Positions 25,304-34,769 are shown, numbered from the stretch's first letter. The stretch: DNA of 64,000 bases from Pirellulales bacterium (GCA_035546535.1 DASZWQ010000057.1:1-64000); one strand, 5' to 3'. Translations and numbers: made by a program. The notes: generated from the sequence alone by a model not told the origin.

Positions 25304-28300
25304 TCACGCCGCTTCGTCAGGATAGATCGGCATTCCGGGTCCTTGGTGTCCGACCATCTCGCTCAGCGGCGTGCCGCTTTCGTCTTGCAGCAGCTTGCGA
25401 TCGCCGGACAACCTGGCGAACACGTAGTACAGACCGGGAATGAGCAACACGCCGATGATCGTGCCCAACAGCATGCCGCCGACGGCGGTGGTGCCAATCG
25501 TGCGGTTTCCGATGGCCCCGGGGCCGTTGGCGCGGACGAGCGGAATCAAGCCGGCGATGAAGGCGAAGGAGGTCATCATAATGGGCCGGAAGCGCAGTTT
25601 TCCGCCTTCGATGGCCGCGTCCTTGATGTTTACTCCCTCGTGGTGCCGTTGCACTGCGAATTCAACGATGAGAATCGCGTTCTTGCCCAGCAGACCGACG
25701 AGCATGACCAGACCGATCTGGGCGTAGACGTCGTTGGCCAGGCCCATGACTCGCAGGAACAGGAAGGATCCGAAGACGCCGACGGGCAGCGACATGATCA
25801 CGGCCAGCGGCAGGATGAAGCTCTCGTACTGCCCGACCAACACCAGGTAGACAAAGCCGACCACGATCAAGAAGATGTAGATCGCCAGGTTCCCCTTTCC
25901 CGCTTCGTCATAAGCGAGGGCTTCCCAGCCGATGCCGTAGCCCGGGGGCAGCGTGTCGGCGGCGACCTCGCGGATCGCCTTGATGGCCTGGCCGGTGCTG
26001 TAGCCGGGCGCCGGCGAAAGCTGAATGGGAGCGGCCGGATACAGATTATAGCGGTCGACTTCGTTCAGACTCTGCTGCTTCTTGAGCGTCATGAACGAGG
26101 AGTAAGGGACCATGTCTCCCTTATCGTTCTTGACGAACATGTTCTCGAAATCCTCGGGATACCGGCGAAACTCGGGCAAGGCCTGGACAAAGACCTTGTA
26201 AAACTGGTTGAAGCGGATGAAGCCCTGCTCCCACGTGCTGCCGACCACGATGGACAGGTTGTCCATCGCGTCTTTGATCGTCACACCCTTCTGCATCGCC
26301 ACGTCGTTGTTGATGATCAGTTCATATTGCGGATAGTTATTGGCAAAAAACGTGAAGATGCTCGTCAGCTCGGGCCGTTCCTTCAAGGCGCCCAGGAACT
26401 TTTCTGCCTCTTCTCCGAGGCGCTTGTAGTTCATCGTGTTGGTCTTGTCCAAAAGACGGAACGAAACGCCGCCGGCCGCCCCAAAGCCCGGCACCGCGGG
26501 CGGCTCGAAGAACTCGAGCTTCACGTTCGACATCTTGCGGCATTTATGCTCGAGTTCCTGAATGATCTGCTTCGAAGACATGCGGCGCTCGGACCAGTTC
26601 TTCAAATTGATCAGACAGGTCCCCGCGTTCGATCCGCGCCCCTCGGTCAGAACTTCGTATCCGGCCAAGGCTGAGACCGAGTTGACGCCCTCGATCGATT
26701 TCGCGATGGCCTGCAAGTCGCGCGATTTGGCGTTGGTGTACTCCAGCGTCGAGCCTGGCGGCGTCTGTAGAACCCCGTAAATCATTCCCTGGTCTTCCAA
26801 CGGGATAAACCCGGAGGGCAGCCCCCGGTTTACCAGGAAAATACCGATGCTGAAGCTGCCGATGACCACCATCGTCAGCATGCGGCGGGTAACGATGGGG
26901 CGCAAAAAGGCCGCATAACCGCCGGTAACTTTCTCCACGCCACGGTCAAACAGATACAGGAAGTAGGCCAGCGGCCCACGCTTTCGCGCGCCCGTGTGCG
27001 GCTTGAGGATCATCGCGCACAAGACGGGCGTTAGCGTCAGGGCCACGATACCCGAGAGAACGATGCTCGTGGCCATGGTGATGCCGAACTGGCGGTAGAA
27101 CGTGCCCACCGGACCGGTCATGAAGGTGACGGGCACGAACACGGCGGTCATCACCAGCGTAATGGCAATGATCGCTCCGCTGATTTCATTGATGACTTCC
27201 CTGGTGGCCCGATAGGGCGACAGGTGTTTGTCGTGCATCTTGGCGTGTACGGCTTCGACAACCACGATCGCGTCGTCGACGACGATACCGATGGCCAACA
27301 CCAGGGCGAACAGCGTGATCAGGTTGATCGACAGGCCCAGCAACTGCATGAAGAAGAAGGTCCCGATCAGCGATACCGGAACCGCCAGGGTCGGAATCAG
27401 CGTGGAACGCCAATCGCCGAGGAATAGAAAGACCACCAGAGAGACCAGCACGAAGGCCTCGAACAGAGTGTGGTACACCTGGTGGATCGAAGCCTCGAGG
27501 AACGTAGACACATCATAGCTGACCTCATAGGTCATGCCCGCGGGAAACGAACTCTCCTTGATGCGCTCGAGCGTTTTCTTGACCTCCTCGATCACGGCCG
27601 CGGCGTTGGTGCCGGGGATTTGCTTCAACACGATGGCCGCCGAGGGATGGCCGTCGATGTTCGAGTAGATGTTGTAATAGGCAGGCCCCAGTTCGATTTC
27701 TGCCACGTCCCTGAGGCGCAGTACCTCGCCATCAGGGTTCGCTCTCAAAATGATGTCTTCATACTGCTCCGGCTTGTTGTAGCGGCCCACCCACGTCAGC
27801 ACGTACTCGATGGTTTGCGACGTTCGGCCCGTCGCCTGGCCAAGTCGTCCAGGCGAGCCGATCATGCTCTGCCTGCCGACCGCCTTCATGACGTCGTCGG
27901 AGCCCACGTTGTAGGCCCGCATTCGATCGAGATTCAGCCACACCCGCACCGCATAGGCACGGCTACCAAGGATATTGGCGCTGCCGATGCCCCGCACCCG
28001 TTTGACCTCGGGCACGACGTTGACAAACGCGTAGTTGTAAAGGAAATCCTGGTTGTGGCTGGGATCCGTGCTGTAGACGTTCAAATACATCAGCATGCTC
28101 GTCATGGACTGGAGGACGACGATACCCTCCAGTTCCACGATGGGCGGAAGCCTTTGCTTCACGGTTTGGATGCGGTTCTGCACATTCAAGACGCCGACGT
28201 TCGGGTCCGTGCCGGGTTCGAAGACGACCAGGATCGTCGCCTCGCCGGCGCTGGTACCGGCCGAGATCAAATAGCGCATGTCCGGTACGCCGTTGATCGC

Positions 28301-28501
28301 CTGCTCCAAAATGACCAGGACCGAATCGACCAGAACGATGGCGCTAGCGCCGGGGAAAGCGACCGTGACCACGACGCTCGGCGGCGCGACGTTAGGGAAT
28401 TGCGAGATGGGCAGCGTCTTGATCGACAATCCGCCCAGGAAGAGGATGATGATCGAGATAACGATCGCCAACGCCGGTCTATGGAGAAATCTTGAAAACA
28501 T
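25304..28501 (-). CDS. RND efflux transporter permease (HAE1/AcrB family)
   Basis: A 1065-residue inner-membrane pump. The N-terminus MFSRFLHRPALAIVISIIIL is the first membrane span. A large periplasmic domain follows with the AcrB-like phrase VPDMRYLISAGTSAGEATI. Spans 2-6 include LAIGIVVDDAIVVVEAVHAKM (residues about 395-415), whose Asp-Asp pair is the proton relay site. The second half repeats this plan (LAIYIFLIVVGFVYLVLVGQYESFILP; GLLGKNAILIVEFA with the Lys). Substrates of this family are drugs, dyes, bile acids or solvents. There is no membrane fusion protein or outer-membrane channel gene beside it, so partners must be elsewhere. It converges with the DUF1501 gene. Confidence 0.95.
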   Translation of the reverse strand: MFSRFLHRPALAIVISIIILFLGGLSIKTLPISQFPNVAPPSVVVTVAFPGASAIVLVDSVLVILEQAINGVPDMRYLISAGTSAGEATILVVFEPGTDPNVGVLNVQNRIQTVKQRLPPIVELEGIVVLQSMTSMLMYLNVYSTDPSHNQDFLYNYAFVNVVPEVKRVRGIGSANILGSRAYAVRVWLNLDRMRAYNVGSDDVMKAVGRQSMIGSPGRLGQATGRTSQTIEYVLTWVGRYNKPEQYEDIILRANPDGEVLRLRDVAEIELGPAYYNIYSNIDGHPSAAIVLKQIPGTNAAAVIEEVKKTLERIKESSFPAGMTYEVSYDVSTFLEASIHQVYHTLFEAFVLVSLVVFLFLGDWRSTLIPTLAVPVSLIGTFFFMQLLGLSINLITLFALVLAIGIVVDDAIVVVEAVHAKMHDKHLSPYRATREVINEISGAIIAITLVMTAVFVPVTFMTGPVGTFYRQFGITMATSIVLSGIVALTLTPVLCAMILKPHTGARKRGPLAYFLYLFDRGVEKVTGGYAAFLRPIVTRRMLTMVVIGSFSIGIFLVNRGLPSGFIPLEDQGMIYGVLQTPPGSTLEYTNAKSRDLQAIAKSIEGVNSVSALAGYEVLTEGRGSNAGTCLINLKNWSERRMSSKQIIQELEHKCRKMSNVKLEFFEPPAVPGFGAAGGVSFRLLDKTNTMNYKRLGEEAEKFLGALKERPELTSIFTFFANNYPQYELIINNDVAMQKGVTIKDAMDNLSIVVGSTWEQGFIRFNQFYKVFVQALPEFRRYPEDFENMFVKNDKGDMVPYSSFMTLKKQQSLNEVDRYNLYPAAPIQLSPAPGYSTGQAIKAIREVAADTLPPGYGIGWEALAYDEAGKGNLAIYIFLIVVGFVYLVLVGQYESFILPLAVIMSLPVGVFGSFLFLRVMGLANDVYAQIGLVMLVGLLGKNAILIVEFAVQRHHEGVNIKDAAIEGGKLRFRPIMMTSFAFIAGLIPLVRANGPGAIGNRTIGTTAVGGMLLGTIIGVLLIPGLYYVFARLSGDRKLLQDESGTPLSEMVGHQGPGMPIYPDEAA

Positions 28502-28633
28502 CGTCCGCCCAACGTGTCTTCGAACGTATGGTAAGTCTGCCGGCCAGATCGCTCTGGAAAGCAGACATGCGCGCTCAACGCTTCCGAGTTCCTACGGCCT
28601 GCCCACCGCAGCCGCGCTCCCGCGCGGGACTCT

Positions 28634-28888
28634 CTATTGCATATGGCTGCCGGTGTACGGGTTGAAATGGAAACTCGGCTGCGACGCCGCATGGCGAGTC
28701 GACGGACTCACACCGTATGACGAAAGCGACTGATCGAGCCGCGGATAAGCCAATGGGTAAGCATGGCGGACGGACGCCACGGCGGGCGGCTTGCCCGGCG
28801 CCTGGGCCTGCGCGCCCCTCGGGTCAGGCGAGCGCGCGGAGGGAGCCATCCGTAGCGCAGCCACTGCGCAAAAAAGGGCATGCACCAT
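28634..28888 (-). CDS. Possible small secreted protein
   Basis: An 84-codon frame from ATG 28888, with a G-rich stretch GGGGGGGCG just upstream. The N-terminus MVHALFCAVAALRMAPSARS could be a weak signal peptide, and the C-terminus ends FNPYTGSHMQ, a phrase reminiscent of Tyr/Asn/Pro-rich tails (NPYTG) of some planctomycete exported proteins. The middle is rich in Ala, Pro and Ser. It lies in the spacer upstream of the RND gene on the same strand. May be chance. Confidence 0.25.
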   Translation of the reverse strand: MVHALFCAVAALRMAPSARSPDPRGAQAQAPGKPPAVASVRHAYPLAYPRLDQSLSSYGVSPSTRHAASQPSFHFNPYTGSHMQ

Positions 28889-29240
28889 CGCGCCCCCCCA
28901 AGAACTTCCCCCGAGCGCGCACCCTGCGCTCTGAATTGCCCAAAAAAGGAATCCCCCCCGGGCTTCCCTACGTGCGCCTGCCGGCACGCGTTATCAGTAT
29001 ACGTCGCGGGACCAATACATGCACTACCGCTTGCAAAAAAGTCGCCCGTGGGCGGTAGACCAAGGGAGGCCCGCAGCGACCAGCCGCCAATGAGCTGCGA
29101 TCATTTAGCCGGGCAAGCCCGGCGGGCGTTACGCGGTTGTAAGCAAAGGGCCAATGTCGAACTGCAAATGTCGAAAGACACAAGTCGGCGGTCGGCAGTA
29201 GGCAGCCGACTTCGCGCTCCTCACTCCGCGTTCAGCGCTT

Positions 29241-29266
29241 CACTGGTGGACAAGCCACCAGTGGCA
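29241..29266. repeat. Palindromic repeat, CACTGGTGG type
   Basis: A hairpin CACTGGTGGACAAGCCACCA + GTGGCAC, almost identical to the second unit at 20399-20425. Confidence 0.85.
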
Positions 29267-29299
29267 CACGCGAGACGCCTGTGGCGAGCGTCGACGCCA

Positions 29300-29440
29300 A
29301 AAGCCCCGCAGGGGCGATATCGTGTAGCCGTGGGTGCCAATCCACGGTTAGCGGCGAAACGAAACGTCGAAAGCCCTGAAGGGGCGACATAGGACAATTG
29401 TTCGACCCTCGCAATCTCGATATCGCCCCTGCGGGGCTGA
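29300..29440. repeat. GCCCCGCAGGGGC repeat array, locus 1
   Basis: Alternating palindromes: AAGCCCCGCAGGGGCGATAT, GTAGCCGTGGGTGCCAATCC + ACGG, AAGCCCTGAAGGGGCGACAT, and ATATCGCCCCTGCGGGGCTG (inverted). The same alternation of two hairpin types is found at 44093-44294. Non-coding. Confidence 0.85.
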
Positions 29441-29576
29441 ATCGGATGTACCCACCAAATCGAATGCAGGATGATGAACGAACAGCGAGGACGCCGAAGC
29501 GGGCGAGAGCCCATTCATCATTTTGCCTTCTGCCTTCTCCTGCCCGTTCATTACTCATCGATCAGCGATCCGCGCT

Positions 29577-30011
29577 TCAGTAATATCCAATCTCCGGCGT
29601 GAGCTGGATGCGGCTGCGGGTGAAGGTGCCGCTGCCGCGGCCGATCTCCTTGCCGTCGCTGTCGCAGACCACGCTTTCGGCCACGAAGAAGCTGCGGGCC
29701 GCGTGGACCACGTGCCCCCGGGCGTGCATCGCGCCGTCCGAAATCGGGCCGGTCAGATAGGTCGTGAACGTGACGGTTAGAACAAACACGTCTTCGACCA
29801 GCGAATTGACGGCGAAGAATGCGGCGTCGTCGAGCGCCTTGAAATAGACCGAGCCGTGCGCCCCGCCGCCGCTGTGATAAAAACGCCGGTCGATCGGAAT
29901 CACAAGCTCCGCCGCGCCGTGCGCGATCGACAGCCGCGGAGCGTAAAAGTCGTTGCCTGGCGCCCGGACGTACATCCGTTCGAGCTTTCGAAAATGTTCT
30001 TCGTGCGACAT
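29577..30011 (-). CDS. Hotdog-fold thioesterase (PaaI-type)
   Basis: A 144-residue protein of the hotdog superfamily, which hydrolyses acyl-CoA or related thioesters. The pattern HSGGGAHGSVYFKALDDAAFFAV (with the conserved His/Gly and catalytic-helix Asp in LDDAAFFA) and TTYLTGPISDGAMHARGHVVHA followed by AESVVCDSDGKEIGRGSGTF fits PaaI/YdiI-like thioesterases. It starts at ATG 30011, since the protein reads MSHEEHFRKLERMY; the frame continues upstream without meaning. No ribosome site seen. The gene is followed downstream by repeat elements and preceded by a TGTAGCCGGGGTC palindrome. The substrate is unknown. Confidence 0.88.
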   Translation of the reverse strand: MSHEEHFRKLERMYVRAPGNDFYAPRLSIAHGAAELVIPIDRRFYHSGGGAHGSVYFKALDDAAFFAVNSLVEDVFVLTVTFTTYLTGPISDGAMHARGHVVHAARSFFVAESVVCDSDGKEIGRGSGTFTRSRIQLTPEIGYY

Positions 30012-30107
30012 GGGGAAGTGTGGGTGAATCGTGCCTGACGCTAATGCTGATTCGTGCAACGACGTATCAGCGTACCAGCGCGCCGTACCGATGGGTAATT
30101 GCACCTT

Positions 30108-30173
30108 CTGTAGCCGGGGTCTCTGACCCCGGAAGCGATACCAAAAGACCCGGCCTCATAGAGGCCGGCTGCA
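30108..30173. repeat. TGTAGCCGGGGTC palindrome and adjacent hairpin
   Basis: The palindrome CCGGGGTCtctGACCCCGG, preceded by TTCTGTAG, matches the unit at 18291-18318. It is followed by CCCGGCCTCATAGAGGCCGG, a second hairpin, and GCTGCAGAAG. Confidence 0.75.
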
Positions 30174-30219
30174 GAAGAAGGCGATGGCGCGCATTTATCG
30201 AAGTAGGTAACGGCCGCAG

Positions 30220-32256
30220 TCACCCGATCAAAATCCTCGGCTGCCGCTCCTCGGCCGGCTTGGCTTTGCGCACCAGTTCGCGCACCATCCACGGGACGTT
30301 TCCCTCGCCCAGCAGCAGGAAGTTCAAGTTCGCGGCCAGCGGCGGCTCGTTCGACCAGCCGAAGATGATCTCCGGCGGTTCGCCGTCGTCGCGACACAGT
30401 TCCAGGCAGATCGACGCCAGCACGTGGGCTACGCTCACGCACCGCGACACGCGAATCACTTCCAGCCCTTCTTCGCGCTCGATCTTCATGAGCGGGCTTT
30501 GATAGAAATTGCTCGGGTCACCCAGGAACACCTCGACGAAAATGATCGGTATGGCCGGGTCGAGGCGGTAGTCGCGATGCAGTTCAAGGCTCTTTTGCGT
30601 GAGCGAGATCAAGCCTGGTCGATGCGGCGCGAGCACTTTCGGACCCGATCGGCACAGTTGATTCCAGCGCCCGCGCGTCTCTTCGTCGGCGAACTCAAAA
30701 CCTTCGAACCGCGGCTCGGTGCTGCGAATCCAGCGGGAAATGATCGAGCTGCCGAGAATCCCTACGACGAACGACAGGGCAATGGCCAGGCCCGACTGAT
30801 TGATCGCCACGGTGAGCCCCGTCATCACGAGAAAGAACCCGCCCGCCAACGCGAACAAGGCCAAGAGCGGCAGCCGCGCGGACCGGGTCCAATCGCGCAT
30901 GCCCAGATCCTTGGCGGCAGCCAGCGCCGCGCCGGCCAACAACACCAGCACCGACGTGGCGTAGGCCCATTGTTGCGACGAGGGACTGGCGCGGAACACA
31001 ACCGTGACCAGAAGGACGATCGCGTTCAGCACGAGCAAGATCACGCCCAACCGTCCGGCCCAACTGACTTCCATGCCCAGCCGGTTCAGGTAATGCGGCA
31101 ACATGTTTTGCAGCCCCATGGTCACCGTAGCGCCGGCGAGGCAGAGGATGATCGCGGTGGAAAGGTCGAACAAATCGCCGAAGCGATGGTCGAACATCGG
31201 ATTGAGCGCGGCGCCGGTCGCCAACGGCGAGCCGTGGGCGATGTAAGCGAGAGCCCGGTTCTCGGCCGCGCCGCCATGCTCCAACTGTGAAAAGGGAACA
31301 AACCACGTCGTCACCGCCACGGCGCTGACCAGGTACACGGCCATGATCGAGGCGGCGATGAGCATCAGCTTGCGCGTGTGGCGCACGCGCCGCGCGATGC
31401 GTTCCTCTTCGGTGCCCACGCCCCCGCTCACTTGCGGCACGACCGAGAGAATCATTTCAAAGCCGCTGAGGCCCAGCGCCATCTGCGGAAACGTCCACAA
31501 GAGCATGCTCAGCCACGGCCAGAGCCAGGTAAACGACGCGCCTTCACCGGCGACAAAGTCCTGGGGCACGACTTCAAAGATCTCGGCCGTCCAGTTTTGC
31601 CAGATGTCGGGGTGTCGCGCGACCTCCGCCAGGGCGCTACCAATCACGACCGAGATTAACAGCATATACCCGACCACGGCCGCGGCCGTGACCAGCAGAA
31701 TCCGCCGCGTCAGGCCGTGCTTGAGCAACTGCCAGGCGGCAAACGAGACGATCGACAGCCCCAGCGTGATCGCGACCTGCGGCTGAATCAGGCGGACGAG
31801 CAACCGTTCCAACGGCGGCCACCAGATGTGGTCGTCGATGCGCAAGCCCGCTGGCAATCGCGCGAGTAAACGCTGCCCGTGTGGATTGTTGAGCAAGTGG
31901 ACCGTGGCGTCGGCGACCGACAAGCTGCGGGTGATGACGAAGTCGCCCGCGGCAAAGCCCAACAGAGTCAGCACGACGATCTTGCCGCGCCAGCCGGGAA
32001 TCAGATCCTCGAGCACGCCGGTGGCGCCGCGTCCGTCGGGCGCGCGACCGACGATGTACCAATAGACCGGCAACGCCAGCACGAACGTGATCAACACCAC
32101 GCCGGCGGCCGCGATCGGCGCCCACGGGCCGGCTGCCTGCACGGCCATCGACGGCAGGTAGGCCAGCGTGCTGAAATAGTCGACGCCCACCAGGCACAGG
32201 ACAAGCGGCCAGGGGTTCGACGCGTGGTTCGAGCCGTGGCGGGAATTCTCGGACAT
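30220..32256 (-). CDS. APC superfamily amino acid permease-like protein
   Basis: A 678-residue membrane protein. The N-terminal segment WPLVLCLVGVDYFSTLAYLP has the Gly-rich first helix typical of APC/KUP-type transporters; about 12 spans follow to residue ~510. The C-terminal 150 residues are soluble (RFEGFEFADEETRGRWNQLC; PIIFVEVFLGDPSNFY; PWMVRELVRKAKPAEE), a cytoplasmic domain like that of Kup-related permeases. The ATG at 32256 is used; the frame runs further upstream (about 40 codons) and no ribosome site marks the start. It lies 97 bases after a second membrane-protein gene on the same strand, so the two probably share a transcript. The substrate, amino acid or potassium, cannot be fixed. 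Confidence 0.85.
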   Translation of the reverse strand: MSENSRHGSNHASNPWPLVLCLVGVDYFSTLAYLPSMAVQAAGPWAPIAAAGVVLITFVLALPVYWYIVGRAPDGRGATGVLEDLIPGWRGKIVVLTLLGFAAGDFVITRSLSVADATVHLLNNPHGQRLLARLPAGLRIDDHIWWPPLERLLVRLIQPQVAITLGLSIVSFAAWQLLKHGLTRRILLVTAAAVVGYMLLISVVIGSALAEVARHPDIWQNWTAEIFEVVPQDFVAGEGASFTWLWPWLSMLLWTFPQMALGLSGFEMILSVVPQVSGGVGTEEERIARRVRHTRKLMLIAASIMAVYLVSAVAVTTWFVPFSQLEHGGAAENRALAYIAHGSPLATGAALNPMFDHRFGDLFDLSTAIILCLAGATVTMGLQNMLPHYLNRLGMEVSWAGRLGVILLVLNAIVLLVTVVFRASPSSQQWAYATSVLVLLAGAALAAAKDLGMRDWTRSARLPLLALFALAGGFFLVMTGLTVAINQSGLAIALSFVVGILGSSIISRWIRSTEPRFEGFEFADEETRGRWNQLCRSGPKVLAPHRPGLISLTQKSLELHRDYRLDPAIPIIFVEVFLGDPSNFYQSPLMKIEREEGLEVIRVSRCVSVAHVLASICLELCRDDGEPPEIIFGWSNEPPLAANLNFLLLGEGNVPWMVRELVRKAKPAEERQPRILIG

Positions 32257-32353
32257 AGTGATGCACAGAATCGCGCGTCGGATCAGGCTGGTGCCGCCGT
32301 GCAGCGATCGCGCCTCAAGGCGCGAGCAATCGCCGCATAAATGCCACGGCTCG

Positions 32354-33217
32354 CTACGACGAATGCGCCTTGCCCTCATCGTCGTCGTTGGTTTCCATCA
32401 CCGCACGCTGGTGCAGGATGCGATCGAGATCGTTCCAGAGAAAGAAGAGACCCAGGATGTTGTCCCACCGCTTGATGACGTTCTGGTGATTGTCGACGGC
32501 CAACAGATCGCCGCCGCCGAAGGTGAGGATCGTCTCCAGCACGTCGCGGTATTTGGTGCGGAAGCGCAAGCCCGTGCGGTCCGTCAGCTCGCTTCCTTCG
32601 CCGAAGTGGAACTCGCCGATTTCGTTGGCCGTGAATCGTTTCCGACCGTTGAGCGCCATGTGCAACAGCGACCCGATCCAGGGAAGCAGCAGCAGCCAGC
32701 TCAGCACCGTGGCGGTGCCGGGATCGAATTTCGGCTGCAGATCGGCCAGGTAGTCGAAGACCGTGCTGAGGATCATCACGTTCTTGATGTCCTCGATATA
32801 TTTCGAAGTCAGCCAGATCAGGCCGAAGATCAGCACCCACAGCGCCAGCTTGCGCGTGCTGAAGTCGTACAACAACGTCACCATGAAATACAGCAGCACC
32901 CACACATAGAGCCAGCCGAAAAAGCCGGTCCACTGCGGTTCGCGCGTGACGATCGAGGCCGACACGAACCCCACGACGATCAGCAACCACAAGAAGAAGC
33001 TCGGGTGTGCGGAATAAACCGTGACCTCTTCCAGGTTGGTGCGCCGACCGCGCACCACGACCAAGGGGAGCGTGATCATGAATTTCGCGAACTGCCAAAT
33101 CGCCTTCGCGGCCTGCCGCACGACGTGCCGCCGCGGTTCGCCGCTGTGTGGTTCCGGCTCATCACCGAACCGTGTGCCCCGATTGCCGCTATCCACATCC
33201 GTTGAGGACCTGGCCAT
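32354..33217 (-). CDS. Conserved membrane protein of unknown function
   Basis: A 287-residue protein with a charged N-terminus (residues 1-60), then four or so spans (FFLWLLIVVGFVSASIV; GFFGWLYVWVLLYFMVTLLY; KLALWVLIFGLIWLTSKYI; VLSWLLLLPWIGSLLHMAL) and a soluble C-terminal domain ending ETNDDDEGKAHSS. AGGAGA lies about 9 bases before ATG 33217. It is the first gene of a minus-strand unit with the permease. The soluble domain includes RKRFTANEIGEFHFGEGSEL and a VIKRWDNIL segment. No family recognised with confidence. Confidence 0.8.
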   Translation of the reverse strand: MARSSTDVDSGNRGTRFGDEPEPHSGEPRRHVVRQAAKAIWQFAKFMITLPLVVVRGRRTNLEEVTVYSAHPSFFLWLLIVVGFVSASIVTREPQWTGFFGWLYVWVLLYFMVTLLYDFSTRKLALWVLIFGLIWLTSKYIEDIKNVMILSTVFDYLADLQPKFDPGTATVLSWLLLLPWIGSLLHMALNGRKRFTANEIGEFHFGEGSELTDRTGLRFRTKYRDVLETILTFGGGDLLAVDNHQNVIKRWDNILGLFFLWNDLDRILHQRAVMETNDDDEGKAHSS

Positions 33218-33493
33218 TTGCAATCTCCTCGCCTGACGATTGTTTCCGCACGTAAATTTTAAAGCATGCGGCCGCGGTTGCGTAGCCGCGATGGATGTCA
33301 AAGCGTGTCGCGGTGGGTTCACATGAACGCTGTTCGGCTGCGCATACGTAGTTAGCATTCGCTTGCGCCGAGCGGTTCTTTCGTTTTTCCCCACCTGGGG
33401 CCCCTGGCTATCGCTGCGCGCCCTTCTCCGAACGGGTGATTGCCAAAGGTTTATCGCTCGGGCGGATTGACAGGAGTCGCCGCGATGGGCATG

Positions 33494-33513
33494 ATTTCAA
33501 TATCCGTTGAAAT
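33494..33513. promoter_or_regulatory. Palindromic operator-like site before the sdpR-like gene
   Basis: ATTTCAA-TATCCG-TTGAAAT, a perfect palindrome of 7-base arms, 33 bases upstream of the ATG of an ArsR-type repressor gene. A related ACTGAAATATCAA follows directly (33514-33526). Such sites are typical for self-repression by small winged-helix repressors. Inference from position and symmetry. Confidence 0.6.
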
Positions 33514-33545
33514 ACTGAAATATCAACCGCCGTGGTCGCACTCGT

Positions 33546-33875
33546 ATGAAAGGCGTCTTCAAAGCCCTGGCCGATCCGACGCGCCGCGACATACTCTCGG
33601 CGCTCGCTGCCGGTCCGCGCAATGCGGGCGAACTCGCGGATCGGCTCGGCATGGCCCCCAATGCCCTCAGTTTTCATCTGAATGTGCTGAAAGCCGCCGA
33701 TCTGATCAGTGACGAACGGCAAGGGCAGTTCGTCGTCTACACGCTCAATACCAGCGTCGTCGAAGACCTGCTGCACTTTATCTCCGAGCGATTTTTTCCC
33801 GCATCGCACCCCGCCCGCGGAATCAAGGCCACGCGCGCCACGGGCAAACCGCGCCTGCGCAGAGGGACAAGCTGA
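33546..33875 (+). CDS. ArsR/SdpR family transcriptional regulator
   Basis: A 109-residue winged-helix DNA-binding protein. It begins [20 protein letters not shown] and continues [29 protein letters not shown], the ArsR/SmtB pattern, without metal-binding cysteines. Bacillus SdpR, the autorepressor of the SdpI immunity operon, is the closest analogue because the next gene is SdpI-like. The two genes overlap by one base (TGATG), a sign of translational coupling. A palindromic site lies 33 bases upstream. The GTT/AT-rich upstream region is consistent with a promoter. Confidence 0.88.
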   Translation: MKGVFKALADPTRRDILSALAAGPRNAGELADRLGMAPNALSFHLNVLKAADLISDERQGQFVVYTLNTSVVEDLLHFISERFFPASHPARGIKATRATGKPRLRRGTS

Positions 33876-34555
33876 TGATTACGCGCAACCAGGGAATCGT
33901 GCTGGGCCTGTTGTGGCTCGGCGATTGGGCGCTGGGCTTCTGGGCGATCGCCACGTCGCCCGACCGCGTGCCGGTACACTGGAATTGGAAGGGAGAGGTC
34001 GATCGCTACGGGTCCCCTTGGGAACTCGGCATCCTGGCACCGCTCTTGTTCACGATCACGCTTGCGGTGCTACCCTCCCTGCCATACCTAAGCTCGCAGT
34101 CAGGGGCGCTCAAGCGATCAGGCCCCATGTACGGACGGATGATCATCATCTTTGCGATCACGATCATCGCCATGAATGCCGCGATGATCTGTTTGGGCGG
34201 TAACCACCCGTCTTATCTTTTGCGAATGGTGTTAGTGACGTTGGCTATGATGCTATTGATCGTTGGCAATTGGATGGGAAAGATCCGTCGCAACTCCGTG
34301 ATGGGCATTCGCACCCCCTGGACCTTGAAGAGCGATTACGTCTGGGAACGAACACACCGCCTCGGCGGGCGCTTGCAGGTCGCCCACGGCATTTCGGTAT
34401 TGCTGGCGGCGTTTCTGCTTCCTGTCTGGGCAGGAATTGTCGTTCTCATGGGAGGTTTGCTGCTGCTATGCGCGTGGGCAATGTTCTATTCCCGTTCGTT
34501 AGCGCGGGGAGAGTCCCGCGACCATGACCAGTCGCAGCCGGTCGTCGTGCCCTAA
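33875..34555 (+). CDS. SdpI-like membrane protein
   Basis: A 226-residue protein with six membrane spans. N-terminal region LLWLGDWALGFWAI, PVHWNWKGEVDRYGSPWELG (DUF1648-like) and the SdpI signature WMGKIRRNSVMGIRTPWTLKSDYVWERTHRLGG. In Bacillus SdpI is both immunity protein and toxin sensor for SdpC; here no SdpC-like toxin is present. It follows the ArsR-type regulator with a one-base overlap. The role may be antimicrobial peptide tolerance or envelope stress sensing (inference). Confidence 0.88.
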   Translation: MITRNQGIVLGLLWLGDWALGFWAIATSPDRVPVHWNWKGEVDRYGSPWELGILAPLLFTITLAVLPSLPYLSSQSGALKRSGPMYGRMIIIFAITIIAMNAAMICLGGNHPSYLLRMVLVTLAMMLLIVGNWMGKIRRNSVMGIRTPWTLKSDYVWERTHRLGGRLQVAHGISVLLAAFLLPVWAGIVVLMGGLLLLCAWAMFYSRSLARGESRDHDQSQPVVVP

Positions 34556-34769
34556 GCCGCGCGCGCCACTTTGGGAAAATCGGTCCCTTCTGTAGCTTGC
34601 CTCTGCGAGGTCGGGATCTTAGGGTACCGCTTCCGAGATTGCAGACCCGGGCGGCAGCATTGCAGTTCTCCTGATCGCCCGGCCGCCTCGTGTTGATTCG
34701 AAACGAGTCGACGCTCATAGTAAACCCTTTCGAGCGTCCAGGCATGGACGTGCTCAGGACTTGCACCTA

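Larger units (their letters stand above)
28502..29576. other. Intergenic region of 1.1 kb with mixed repeats
   Basis: No convincing long gene. It contains a possible small secreted-protein ORF (28634-28888, listed), a decayed AATGTCGAACTGCAAATGTC unit near 29154, a CCACTGGTGG palindrome (29241-29266), a GCCCCGCAGGGGC array (29300-29440) and a final word CATTCATCATTTTGCC seen also near 15715. The repeat density suggests a tolerated insertion zone. Confidence 0.5.
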
